From NCBI GenBank assembly GCA_020720705.1, contig DYOJ01000003.1:1-36553 (forward strand): a DNA stretch of 36,553 bases, read 5' to 3'. The stretch comes from Acetofilamentum sp. GTDB taxonomy: Bacteria; Bacteroidota; Bacteroidia; Bacteroidales; JAADGE01. The position numbers and the translations under genes are program-made. The notes under the pieces were generated by a model. It had not been told where the DNA came from. It did not search any database and saw only the letters and a program-made list of their open reading frames with translations. Position 1 is the first letter of the stretch. Every line of letters starts with the position of its first letter. Below are positions 24,520 through 32,615 of the stretch, piece by piece.

Positions 24520-25152
24520 TTATTTTCCTTCAAAAGATTCATTAATTTTCTTTACAGCATCTACCGTTAATACAAGTTTCTTAGCATTTAGTATATCATA
24601 AGAGCTTGTTTCTGAAACAGTTACAACCTTTGAGAGCGGTAAATTTCGAGCTGACAAATGTATGAAATTATTTTTATCCGGTAAAATTAATAATGACTTT
24701 TTATCAAATAAATTTAAATTTTTCTGAATCTTGATAAATTCCTTTGTCTTAGGAGCTTGAAAATCAAAGTCTTCAATTACAATAAGATTATTATTTATAA
24801 CTTTATCGCTGAGCACTGACTTCCTTGCCAACATCTTTACCTTTTGGTTAAGCTTGAATCCATAAGTTCTTGGTCGAGGACCGAAAATTCGACCTCCTCC
24901 TTTGAACGTAGGATTTTTCATACTTCCTGCACGCGCTCCGCCTGTTCCTTTTTGTCGCTTAATTTTGCGTGTACTTCGTGCAACCTCTCCTCGTTCTTTT
25001 GTTTTGTGTGTACCTTGTCGTTGATTTGCTCTGTATTGTTTTACATCAAGATAAACAACATGTTCGTTAGGCTCAACAGCAAATATGCTGTCATTCAACG
25101 TTACCGTTTTACCGGTGTCTTGACCTTGTATATTTAAAACACTTATTTCCAT
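24520..25152 (-). CDS. rplD: 50S ribosomal protein L4
   Basis: L4 reaches into the exit tunnel. In the 210-residue product the extended loop is marked by QKGTGGARAGSMKNPTFKGG and the globular part by KTKEFIKIQKNLN. In E. coli L4 represses the S10 operon; no equivalent leader precedes rpsJ here, since only 18 nt separate it from fusA. The rplD ATG overlaps the rplC stop by one base (TAATG). Confidence 0.98.
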   Translation of the reverse strand: MEISVLNIQGQDTGKTVTLNDSIFAVEPNEHVVYLDVKQYRANQRQGTHKTKERGEVARSTRKIKRQKGTGGARAGSMKNPTFKGGGRIFGPRPRTYGFKLNQKVKMLARKSVLSDKVINNNLIVIEDFDFQAPKTKEFIKIQKNLNLFDKKSLLILPDKNNFIHLSARNLPLSKVVTVSETSSYDILNAKKLVLTVDAVKKINESFEGK

Positions 25153-25766
25153 TATTTCTTGATTATTACGTAAGAACCATTTGCACCCGGTACAGACCCC
25201 TTTACAACAATAAGATTCTGCTCACCTATAATTTTAATAATTTTCAGACCTGAAACCTTCACTTGGTCCCCGCCTGTTCTTCCTGCCATGCGCATCCCCT
25301 TGAAAACTCTCGAAGGATAAGACGATGCACCAACGGAACCCGGTGCTCTCAGGCGATTGTGCTGACCGTGAGTTTGACCTCCGACTCCGCTAAAACCGTG
25401 TCTTTTTACTACACCTTGAAAGCCTTTACCTTTAGAAGTTCCATAAACCGCTACAACTTCACCTTCCGCGAAGATTTCAGAAGTAACAGACTCTCCAAGT
25501 TGTAAACTGTTTTCAAATTCAAACTCAACAAGTTTTCGTTTTGGACTTGTCTTAGCTTTTGAGAAATGTCCTTTCTCCGGGTTGTTTGCAGACTTTTCCT
25601 TTTTTTCGTCGTATGCAAGTTGTACAGCTTTATAGCCATCAGATTCGATGGTTTTGACTTGTGTTACGACACAGGGTCCGGCTTCTAAAACAGTGCATGG
25701 AATATTTTTCCCCTCGGCACTGAAAACGGATGTCATTCCGATTTTTTTTCCAATTAATCCAGCCAT
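25152..25766 (-). CDS. rplC: 50S ribosomal protein L3
   Basis: L3 is an early assembly protein whose loop approaches the peptidyl-transferase centre. The 204 residues start MAGLIGKKIGMTSVFSAEGK and include GFQGVVKRHGFSGVGGQTHG and the conserved YPSRVFKGMRMAGRTGGDQV. Length is normal. It follows rpsJ by 16 nt. Confidence 0.98.
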   Translation of the reverse strand: MAGLIGKKIGMTSVFSAEGKNIPCTVLEAGPCVVTQVKTIESDGYKAVQLAYDEKKEKSANNPEKGHFSKAKTSPKRKLVEFEFENSLQLGESVTSEIFAEGEVVAVYGTSKGKGFQGVVKRHGFSGVGGQTHGQHNRLRAPGSVGASSYPSRVFKGMRMAGRTGGDQVKVSGLKIIKIIGEQNLIVVKGSVPGANGSYVIIKK

Positions 25767-25782
25767 TGTGTATTATGTTATA

Positions 25783-26088
25783 TCAAACTTTGATTTCTAC
25801 TTCGACTCCGCTCGGTAATTCTAATTTCATAAGTGCTTCTACGGTCATCGGAGCTGAACTGTAGATATCTATTAGTCTTTTGTATGAAGATAACTCAAAC
25901 TGTTCACGTGATTTTTTATTCACGAAAGTTGAACGATTTACCGTAAAAATTCGTTTTCTTGTCGGCAAAGGTATCGGACCGCTTACTACAGCACCTGTTG
26001 CTTTGACAGTTTTAACGATTTTATCGGCTGAGCTATCGACCAGGTTATGGTCATAGGATTTCAATTTTATCCTGATTTTTTGAGCCAT
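25783..26088 (-). CDS. rpsJ: 30S ribosomal protein S10 (NusE)
   Basis: The 101-residue protein has IRIKLKSYDHNLVDSSADKI at the start and SGPIPLPTRKRIFTVNRST in the middle. S10 is a 30S head protein and also acts as NusE, the partner of NusB and NusG in transcription antitermination. It opens the S10 section but follows fusA by only 18 nt, so it is probably co-transcribed with the str genes. Confidence 0.98.
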   Translation of the reverse strand: MAQKIRIKLKSYDHNLVDSSADKIVKTVKATGAVVSGPIPLPTRKRIFTVNRSTFVNKKSREQFELSSYKRLIDIYSSAPMTVEALMKLELPSGVEVEIKV

Positions 26089-26106
26089 TTTGATTGAATT
26101 TCTATA

Positions 26107-28215
26107 TTAAATATTTGAGTTTCCTGTGTATTCTTTGAGTATTTCCACTGATTTATTGGTTGGGACTTCCTCATAATGAGAGAACTCCATTGTTGAAGAT
26201 GCTCGACCGGAAGTTACAGTTCTGAGTGCTGTTACATATCCAAACATTTCAGATAACGGTACTGTTGCCTGAACAGCTTTCGCAGCACCGGGTTTATCTA
26301 CAGAGCCTCTAATTTTAGCACGCCTTCTGTTTAAGTCGGAAATAACATCACCAATATTATCTTCGGGTGTTAATACTTCTAATTTCATGATGGGTTCCAA
26401 AATGACCGGTTTTGCTTTTTTGCCGGCTTCTCTAAATGCTATCTTTGCAGCTAATTCAAAAGAGAGTTGGTCTGAATCCACGTCGTGGTATGAGCCGTCG
26501 AACAAGGTAACTTTAAGGCTGTCTAAGGGGAAACCGGCTAAGGGTCCGTTGTTTAGCGCCTCTGTGAATCCCTTCTTTACTGCCGGAATGTATTCTTTTG
26601 GAATTACGCCTCCTTTTATTTCATCTACAAATTGCAATCCGACTGTTTCTTCATCGGCAGGTTCAATACGAACAGATATATCTGCGAACTTTCCGCGTCC
26701 GCCCGTTTGTTTTTTGAAAACTTCTCGATGAACAACAGCCTGAGTAAGGGCTTCCTTGTAGGCAACTTGCGGTCGTCCTTGATTCACTTCAACTTTAAAT
26801 TCACGGTAAAGTCTGTCAACCAGAATTTCCAAGTGTAATTCTCCCATTCCCGATATGATAGTTTGCCCGGAATTGGGGTCTGTTCTGACAATAAATGTTG
26901 GATCTTCTTCTGCAAGTTTGTTTAGTGCTATGCCTAATTTATCTACATCAGCTTTCGACTTTGGTTCGATTGCCAGTCCGATAACAGGTTCCGGGAAAGT
27001 GATACTTTCCAATTGTATTTGTTTATCCTCGTCTGAAAGTGTATCTCCTGTTCGAATATCTTTAAACCCGACAATTCCGCAAATATCACCTGCATAGACT
27101 TCATCTTTCGGATTTTGTTTATTCGCATGCATTTGGTAGATGTGAGAAACTCGTTCCTTTTTTCCGGTTCTGGGGTTTAAAATATATGAGCCTGACTTTA
27201 GCGTTCCTGAATAGACACGAGCATAAGCCAATCTCCCGACAAATCTATCTGTAACTAATTTAAAGACTAAAGCAGAAAGTGGTTCGTTTTTGTCGGCTTT
27301 ACGTTCAACCTCTGCATCTGTTTTTGGGTTCAAACCTTTTACGGGAGGAATATCCAAAGGTGACGGCAAGTATTCCACGATTCCGTCCAAAAGACGTTGA
27401 ACACCTTTGTTTTTGAATGCAGACCCACACATCACAGGAACGATTCGGTGTTCTAAAACTGCTTTTCGTATAACAGCCATAAACTCTTCAACTGTAATAG
27501 AGTTTCGGTCTTCAAAAAATCGTTCAAGCATGTTTTCATCTTGTTCAACAACGGCCTCAATTAACTTTTCGCGCCATTCTTCAACTTGCTCTTCGTACTC
27601 TTCCGGGATTGGGATATAACTATAAGTAACGCCAAGTTTATCGTCATCGTGCCATGTTATGGCTCTGCGTTCAACTAAATCAATAACTCCGTTAAAATCC
27701 TCTTCTTGTCCTATCGGAATTTGTACGGGTACAGCATTTGAGCCGAACCTGTCTCGTATTTCATCAACAACTTTAAAAAAATCAGCCCCAGCTCTATCCA
27801 TTTTATTTACGAAAGCCAATTTTGGAACACCATATTTTTCAGCTTGACGCCAAACGGTTTCAGATTGGGGTTCAACACCACCGACTGCACAAAACAAAGC
27901 TACTGCACCGTCGAGTACTCTTAATGATCGTTCTACTTCAACCGTAAAATCAACGTGACCGGGTGTGTCAATGATATTGATTTTGTATTGTTCGTTTTGA
28001 AACTTCCAATATGTAGTAGTCGCAGCAGAAGTTATTGTGATACCTCGCTCTTGCTCTTGTTCCATCCAGTCCATCGTAGCTGCACCTTCATGAACTTCTC
28101 CAATTTTGTATGTTACGCCCGTGTAAAACAAGATACGCTCTGTAGTCGTGGTTTTTCCGGCATCTATATGAGCCATAATACCAATATTCCGCGTATGTTT
28201 TAAATCTGTAGCCAT
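26107..28215 (-). CDS. fusA: Elongation factor G
   Basis: EF-G is the GTPase that drives translocation and, with RRF, ribosome recycling. The 702-residue length is standard. GTPase motifs are AHIDAGKT (15-22), RGIT (57-60), DTPGHVDF (83-90) and NKMD (137-140). Domains II-V follow, with FKLVTDRFVGRLAYARVYSG in domain II and the loop region of domain IV (GSYHDVDSDQLSFELAA) intact. It lies 45 nt after rpsG, the largest gap inside the long operon. No tuf gene follows, unlike in proteobacterial str operons. Confidence 0.98.
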   Translation of the reverse strand: MATDLKHTRNIGIMAHIDAGKTTTTERILFYTGVTYKIGEVHEGAATMDWMEQEQERGITITSAATTTYWKFQNEQYKINIIDTPGHVDFTVEVERSLRVLDGAVALFCAVGGVEPQSETVWRQAEKYGVPKLAFVNKMDRAGADFFKVVDEIRDRFGSNAVPVQIPIGQEEDFNGVIDLVERRAITWHDDDKLGVTYSYIPIPEEYEEQVEEWREKLIEAVVEQDENMLERFFEDRNSITVEEFMAVIRKAVLEHRIVPVMCGSAFKNKGVQRLLDGIVEYLPSPLDIPPVKGLNPKTDAEVERKADKNEPLSALVFKLVTDRFVGRLAYARVYSGTLKSGSYILNPRTGKKERVSHIYQMHANKQNPKDEVYAGDICGIVGFKDIRTGDTLSDEDKQIQLESITFPEPVIGLAIEPKSKADVDKLGIALNKLAEEDPTFIVRTDPNSGQTIISGMGELHLEILVDRLYREFKVEVNQGRPQVAYKEALTQAVVHREVFKKQTGGRGKFADISVRIEPADEETVGLQFVDEIKGGVIPKEYIPAVKKGFTEALNNGPLAGFPLDSLKVTLFDGSYHDVDSDQLSFELAAKIAFREAGKKAKPVILEPIMKLEVLTPEDNIGDVISDLNRRRAKIRGSVDKPGAAKAVQATVPLSEMFGYVTALRTVTSGRASSTMEFSHYEEVPTNKSVEILKEYTGNSNI

Positions 28216-28260
28216 TGTATTTTACTTGTATGTGTTCTTATCCTTCTAAAAAAAGTTATG

Positions 28261-28737
28261 TTAAAATCTGAAATGTGCAAATGCTTTATTTGCATCAGCC
28301 ATTCTGTGAATTTCTTCTTTACGTTTAAAAGCTCCGCCTTCTCTGTTGTAGGCATCCATAATTTCCGACGCAAGTTTTTCACTCATAGATTTTCCTTTAC
28401 GAGTGCGTGCGTAAGAAATCATGTGTTTCATACTGATAGAAATCTTTCTGTCCGGTCGGATTTCCATTGGAACTTGAAATGTAGCTCCTCCTACCCTGCG
28501 GCTTTTTACTTCGACTTCCGGCGTAACATTTTCGAGTCCTTTTTTCCAAACTTCTAATGCCGGTTCTTCTGCATCTTTCATTCGTTTGGTAACGACATCA
28601 AGTGCATCATAAAAAATTTTGTAGCTTACGCTTTTTTTGCCGTTGTACATCATGTTGTTAACAAACTGTGTTACCAACTTGTCGCTGAATCGCGGATCGG
28701 GCAAAATTTCGCGTTTTCTTGATTTAGCCTTTCTCAT
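28261..28737 (-). CDS. rpsG: 30S ribosomal protein S7
   Basis: S7 nucleates the 30S head and contacts E-site tRNA. The 158 residues include MRKAKSRKREILPDPRFSDK, FVNNMMYNGKKSVSY and VGGATFQVPMEIRPDRK, all standard. It lies 6 nt after rpsL. Confidence 0.98.
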   Translation of the reverse strand: MRKAKSRKREILPDPRFSDKLVTQFVNNMMYNGKKSVSYKIFYDALDVVTKRMKDAEEPALEVWKKGLENVTPEVEVKSRRVGGATFQVPMEIRPDRKISISMKHMISYARTRKGKSMSEKLASEIMDAYNREGGAFKRKEEIHRMADANKAFAHFRF

Positions 28738-28743
28738 GTTATT

Positions 28744-29166
28744 TTACTTTTTTTTCTTTGCTGTATTGGTTGCAGCAGCTGCGGCTCCTGCTTTTACTTT
28801 CGGACGTTTTGCGCCATATTTGGAGCGTCTTTGACGACGGTCGGAAACACCTTGTGTATCCAATGTTCCTCTGACGATGTGGTATCTGACACCGGGAAGG
28901 TCTTTTACTCTTCCTCCGCGTACAAGTACGATGGAGTGTTCTTGTAAATTGTGTCCCTCTCCGGGTATGTAGGCGTTCACCTCTTTTTGGTTTGTTAATC
29001 GCACACGGGCTACTTTTCGCATAGCCGAGTTTGGTTTTTTGGGTGTGGTGGTATAAACTCTCACGCACACGCCACGGCGTTGCGGCGATGAGTTTAACGC
29101 CGGCGATTTACTTTTTGTGGTTAAGGTTTTTCTACCTTTTCTTACTAATTGCTGAATTGTAGGCAT
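28744..29166 (-). CDS. rpsL: 30S ribosomal protein S12
   Basis: S12 governs decoding accuracy at the A site. The 140 residues have MPTIQQLVRKGRKTL at the start. The fidelity loops TTPKKPNSAMRKVARVRL (Lys43 and Lys44) and GGRVKDLPGVRYH carry the usual lysines, as in streptomycin-sensitive strains. The C-terminus has an extra tail of about 15 residues rich in Ala then Lys (AGAAAAATNTAKKKK), compared with the 124 residues of E. coli. First gene of the long operon, about 30 nt after the predicted transcription start. Confidence 0.98.
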   Translation of the reverse strand: MPTIQQLVRKGRKTLTTKSKSPALNSSPQRRGVCVRVYTTTPKKPNSAMRKVARVRLTNQKEVNAYIPGEGHNLQEHSIVLVRGGRVKDLPGVRYHIVRGTLDTQGVSDRRQRRSKYGAKRPKVKAGAAAAATNTAKKKK

Positions 29167-29387
29167 ATCAGTCGAGTATATACTTTGTTAAAATGGACTG
29201 CAAAGGTATTATATATTTTTTTAACAGCAACACTTTTGTAAAAAAAAGCAAAATATTTTCTAAAAATATTACAAAATCCTTAATCATAACATCTTACGAT
29301 TTCAATTTTTATTGTATTTCCTGATAATCATTAAGTTATTAACAATATTTATTGTAATTACGCCTCAAAAACCACAGCAATAAACGA
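29167..29387. other. AT-rich gap before the ribosomal operon
   Basis: This holds the rpsL promoter (29201-29230, listed separately). The rest is AT-rich with a weak hairpin, ACAATA-TT-TATTGT at 29342-29355, downstream of the small membrane-protein gene. No rpoC or other RNA polymerase gene precedes rpsL here. Confidence 0.6.
29201..29230 (-). promoter_or_regulatory. Promoter of the rpsL-rplQ operon
   Basis: On the minus strand TTG (29228-29230) is followed after exactly 19 bases by TACCTTTG (29201-29208), a full match to the Bacteroidota sigma-ABfr consensus TTG-N19-TAnnTTTG. Transcription should start near 29195, leaving a leader of about 30 nt before the rpsL ATG, too short for an elaborate riboswitch or protein-binding leader. 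Confidence 0.85.
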
Positions 29388-29648
29388 TTAAAATAAATGC
29401 AATTTCCCTTCGGCTATCCAATATATGAACACCAGGAAGGCTAATGCGAAAAATAAACCTGCTCCGTGGCGAAGCCTTTGTTTTCTTGTCTGACTGTCTG
29501 TATATTCGGCGGCGCTTATGGCTATAAATGCAAGTCCGGACAATCCGAATATCCCTAAACTTATGTAATCGTCATTTAACGAATAATTGATGATAGAAAC
29601 TATTATCATTATTATTCCGGCTATCATGCTAAATATGGAATATTTCAT
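29388..29648 (-). CDS. Small membrane protein of unknown function
   Basis: The 86-residue product has hydrophobic spans at about 5-22, 30-47 and 64-80, and a short basic loop (DSQTRKQRLRHG) between the last two, so probably three membrane helices. Its ATG overlaps the TGA of the aminotransferase gene (ATGA), a sign of translational coupling. I do not recognise a family. It is the last gene of the udp-like/SirB1-like/aminotransferase run. Confidence 0.7.
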   Translation of the reverse strand: MKYSIFSMIAGIIMIIVSIINYSLNDDYISLGIFGLSGLAFIAISAAEYTDSQTRKQRLRHGAGLFFALAFLVFIYWIAEGKLHLF

Positions 29649-30793
29649 TTTTTTACGATTCTGTGAAAGATATTATTTAATGCTGTTTCAAATGTATGAA
29701 TATCAGTTTCATTTGTATATGCCTGAACAGAAACTCGTATCAAGTTGCGATATCCGATTGTTGTTACGGGTATCTCAATATTATATTTTTCCAAAAGAGT
29801 TTGCTTGAGCATTTGAGGATTTACCGATTCGGGAAGATATTGTGCGTACATCATCGGCATAAATAGTTGGTCTGCAATAGGCGGTGTATTAAATAGATTG
29901 CCAAAAAGTGTGCGAACCTTATATAAAAGGTGTCTGTTCGCATTTAGTTTCTGAGACCAATTGTTTGTTCGATAAAAATCTACGGCATCTCCTATTGATA
30001 ATAACGCGGCTATATCTCTGGTGCCTTGATATTCAATTTCAGACGACAGCAAAGTTGTTCCTGTCATGTTTTGGGTTTTGCCCCAACTGATTACAAGCGG
30101 TTCCGTTGCCTGAATACGATCATCTGATACATACATAAATGCAGAGCCTTTTGCAGAAAGTAACCATTTGTGGCAATTTCCGGTGTAGTAGTCGCAATTT
30201 AAATCGTCCAAATTGAGCGGAATTTGTCCCGGAGCATGTGCTCCGTCAATAATTGTGAGGATTCCGGCTGCACGTGCTCGCTTGCAAATTTCAGCAATAG
30301 GTAAAACGATTGCCGAAGGAGAGGTGATATGACTGAGAAAAATCACCTTGGTCTCTTTTCGCACATCAGCCCAAAAACGTTCAATAAATTGATTTTCAGA
30401 TTCTAAATAATAATCAATTAAATGTTCGCGATAAGTAAATCCTTGTTTTTCCGACAAAATATTCCACATGCGTGTAAGTGCGCCGTATTCGTGAGAGCAG
30501 GATAAGACTTCATCATTATTGGTCAAATGCAATGATCTTGCAATTGTGTTTACAGCAGTTGTTGCATTACTTATCAATGCAAGGTTTGTGTGATTTGTTC
30601 CCAGAAAATCGGCTAATTTTCTTCTTGAAATGTCCATTAAGCCAGAAGCTTCATTGACAAAGAATCGGACAGGTTGCCTCTCAAGTTGTAATTGATATTG
30701 TTGATAGGCTTCAAAAACTTGTTTCGGTGTGGCACCAAATGAGCCATGATTCAGGAACACGACATCGGGTTCCAATAAAAAAAGTTCTTTCAT
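29645..30793 (-). CDS. Class V PLP aminotransferase-like enzyme (isopenicillin-N-epimerase/CefD-like)
   Basis: The 382-residue enzyme has fold-type I class V features: FLNHGSFGATP at 13-23, SNATTAVNT at 75-83, the PLP-ring Asp183 in IIDGAHAPGQ, and the Schiff-base Lys209 in TGNCHKWL. The N-terminal HGSFG and the GNCHKW motif are shared with isopenicillin N epimerase-like proteins and with some cysteine-desulfurase-like members. Actual substrate is unknown; a beta-lactam role is not implied. It lies 11 nt after the SirB1-like gene and overlaps the next gene by 4 bases. Confidence 0.85.
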   Translation of the reverse strand: MKELFLLEPDVVFLNHGSFGATPKQVFEAYQQYQLQLERQPVRFFVNEASGLMDISRRKLADFLGTNHTNLALISNATTAVNTIARSLHLTNNDEVLSCSHEYGALTRMWNILSEKQGFTYREHLIDYYLESENQFIERFWADVRKETKVIFLSHITSPSAIVLPIAEICKRARAAGILTIIDGAHAPGQIPLNLDDLNCDYYTGNCHKWLLSAKGSAFMYVSDDRIQATEPLVISWGKTQNMTGTTLLSSEIEYQGTRDIAALLSIGDAVDFYRTNNWSQKLNANRHLLYKVRTLFGNLFNTPPIADQLFMPMMYAQYLPESVNPQMLKQTLLEKYNIEIPVTTIGYRNLIRVSVQAYTNETDIHTFETALNNIFHRIVKK

Positions 30794-30804
30794 TTCCTTC
30801 CGTA

Positions 30805-31665
30805 TTAGTTCAAAATTTTCAGTAGTCGTTTTATTCTGAGAATTTTATCCGTGTTACCGAGTTTTTCGTAAGACTCAACTAATCTATTTAATAAACGTCT
30901 GATAATTAAACGATTATCACATGGCGAATAATGCGATTGTTGAGGTTTGAGTTTGTGAAGTTTTAAGAATGAATTAATATCTGCAATGGTTACAATTGCA
31001 CCGCGATTAAACGGGTTGATATAAAAAACAACATCCTTCTCTGTATATTCTTTAGTTGAGCCTCGAGAATCTACAAATGCTAAAAGTAAATTTCGCGGGA
31101 AATCTACAAATTTTACGGGTAAATTTAATTTTTGTGCAATAGCGGCGTATAAAACAGCCATGGAAATATCGTTTCCTTTTTTATCGGTAAAGACATTTAA
31201 TAAAAAAGCGTGGTGTGGTCCGGTTATGTCGCGTACGTCGCCGCGATACATTTCTGTTCGATAGAGTAAATCGTTAAAAATTCGGATTTGTTGCAGCCCG
31301 CTCAAATAGACATTCAACCGATTTCTGATTCGGTTGGCAATTGCGGAGATTTCATTGTCAATTGTTTGCAGGCTGATTTTCGGAAATTGTAACCTGTTGA
31401 CCAACCACGCGCCATAAATAATATCTTTGTCTTTGGAAGCTAACCATGTTTTCAAATCCGAGCGAATGCTTCGGGTATAAATTTCTTCGATTGTCTTTTC
31501 GATACGTTCACGATGAAAAGTCTCAATATCAGCATGTTGATATTGCTCCAAAATAGGTATCGCATCTTCGCCGTATGCAAGTATCCCGGACAAAACATTT
31601 CGGTAAATGACTTCGTCTGGGTCGTCGAGTAAGCGCACCATTGATGTCAATTTCTTGTCATCCAT
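30805..31665 (-). CDS. SirB1/transglutaminase-like fold protein
   Basis: ATG at 31665 gives 286 residues and starts 4 nt after the phosphorylase stop; a TTG at 31698 would overlap that gene. The N-terminal part (about 1-95) is helical and HEAT-like (DDPDEVIYRNVLSGILAYGE). The middle resembles the Transglut_core2 domain of SirB1: RGDVRDITGPHHAFLLNVF, GNDISMAVLYAAIAQKLNLP and FYINPFNRG. The segment corresponding to the classical catalytic Cys has no Cys, as in SirB1 proteins generally. The C-terminus looks like a short helical repeat (LVESYEKLGNTDKILRIKRL). Function is unknown. The gene is in a row with nucleoside phosphorylase and aminotransferase genes. Confidence 0.75.
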   Translation of the reverse strand: MDDKKLTSMVRLLDDPDEVIYRNVLSGILAYGEDAIPILEQYQHADIETFHRERIEKTIEEIYTRSIRSDLKTWLASKDKDIIYGAWLVNRLQFPKISLQTIDNEISAIANRIRNRLNVYLSGLQQIRIFNDLLYRTEMYRGDVRDITGPHHAFLLNVFTDKKGNDISMAVLYAAIAQKLNLPVKFVDFPRNLLLAFVDSRGSTKEYTEKDVVFYINPFNRGAIVTIADINSFLKLHKLKPQQSHYSPCDNRLIIRRLLNRLVESYEKLGNTDKILRIKRLLKILN

Positions 31666-31669
31666 ATAT

Positions 31670-32539
31670 TTAGACAATTCGTGATAAAACAGTTTCAACG
31701 AGTTTTTTTACGCCGATTTTATAATTCGAGCTATATTCTTTGCGCATTCTATTAGCAATTATGTTACAAATAGTCAGAGCATTATGCCCCAAAAGTGCAG
31801 AGAGTCCGGATATTGCGGAGCTTTCCATCTCAAAATTTGTGATTTTTCTGCCTTGATATTCAAATGCCGATATTTTTTCGTTCAATTGTTTGTCAATTGT
31901 TTGCAGACGCAAGATTCGTCCTTGCGGTCCGTAAAATCCGGGGGCTGATATGGTGATGCCTTTTCGCATATCAAACGCAATTTTTTCGAGCAACAACTTT
32001 GAAGCATCTGCAAAATACGGACTCGGCAATAAGTTGCTCCAATTTGTGTGTTGTTTAAAATGTGCTTCGATATCGGCATTGCCGAGTTCTGTTCTGCCTG
32101 CATAAAAATTGAGCAAGCCGTCGAATCCGATAGACGTTTCTGTCGCAACCGGTGTATCAACGGGAATATCCTGTTGTAATGCGCCTGATGTTCCGATACG
32201 AATAAGGTTCAATGTTTTATGTGTATTTTTTACGATACGCTCCTTCAAATCAATATTGACAAGTGCATCTAATTCATTGACAACAATATCAATATTATCG
32301 GTGCCGATACCGGTAGAAAGCACCGTTATTCGTTTTCCGCCGAGAATACCTGTGTGTGTCAGAAATTCTCGATTTTGCTTTCTTACTTCGATGGTGTCAA
32401 AAAAGTCCGAGACCATTTCGACACGCCCTTGATCTCCTACAAGTATTACGGTATCCGCAATTTCTTCAGGGTGTAAATGTAAATGAAAGATACTGCCGTC
32501 AGGGTTGAGTATCAATTCAGAATCGCCTATTCTATTCAT
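31670..32539 (-). CDS. Nucleoside phosphorylase, uridine phosphorylase type
   Basis: The 289-residue enzyme belongs to the PNP/UDP family (NP-I), which splits nucleosides with phosphate into base plus ribose-1-phosphate in nucleoside salvage. Visible motifs are VGDQGR at 34-39 and STGIGTDNID at 75-84 (phosphate/ribose side), RIGTSG at 114-119, GFYGPQGR at 201-208 in the base-binding region, and FEMESS at 236-241 with the ribose-binding Glu-Met-Glu. The FYGPQGR segment favours uridine over purine nucleosides, but exact specificity is not certain. The gene follows the tsaB terminator; only about 25 nt separate its U-tract from this ATG. Confidence 0.88.
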   Translation of the reverse strand: MNRIGDSELILNPDGSIFHLHLHPEEIADTVILVGDQGRVEMVSDFFDTIEVRKQNREFLTHTGILGGKRITVLSTGIGTDNIDIVVNELDALVNIDLKERIVKNTHKTLNLIRIGTSGALQQDIPVDTPVATETSIGFDGLLNFYAGRTELGNADIEAHFKQHTNWSNLLPSPYFADASKLLLEKIAFDMRKGITISAPGFYGPQGRILRLQTIDKQLNEKISAFEYQGRKITNFEMESSAISGLSALLGHNALTICNIIANRMRKEYSSNYKIGVKKLVETVLSRIV

Positions 32540-32564
32540 ATTTAATGTCTTGAAATTCTAACAT

Positions 32565-32590
32565 AAAAAAAACAGAACCAAAGTTCTGTT
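32565..32590 (-). terminator. Intrinsic terminator after tsaB
   Basis: On the minus strand AACAGAAC-TTTG-GTTCTGTT forms an 8-bp stem with a 4-nt loop, followed by TTTTTT (the A run at 32565-32570). It lies 25 nt after the tsaB stop. The upstream arm can instead pair with an earlier segment (see 32580-32612), so termination may be conditional. Confidence 0.85.
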
Positions 32591-32612
32591 CGTTGATTAA
32601 AAACAGAACTTT
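32580..32612 (-). promoter_or_regulatory. Alternative (antiterminator-like) hairpin overlapping the tsaB terminator
   Basis: On the minus strand AAAGTTCTGTT (complement of 32602-32612), an 11-nt loop and AACAGAACTTT (complement of 32580-32590) make an 11-bp stem. Its second arm is the first arm of the terminator stem, so the two hairpins exclude each other. The first arm starts 3 nt after the tsaB stop codon, where a terminating ribosome would cover it. Confidence 0.55.
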
Positions 32613-32615
32613 CGT

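Noticed and set aside
29645..30793. Beta-lactam biosynthesis gene (cefD)
   Set aside because: Resemblance is to the broad class V family; no other antibiotic gene is present.
31666..31698. TTG start for the SirB1-like gene
   Set aside because: It would overlap the phosphorylase gene by 29 bases; the ATG at 31665 lies 4 nt after the stop.
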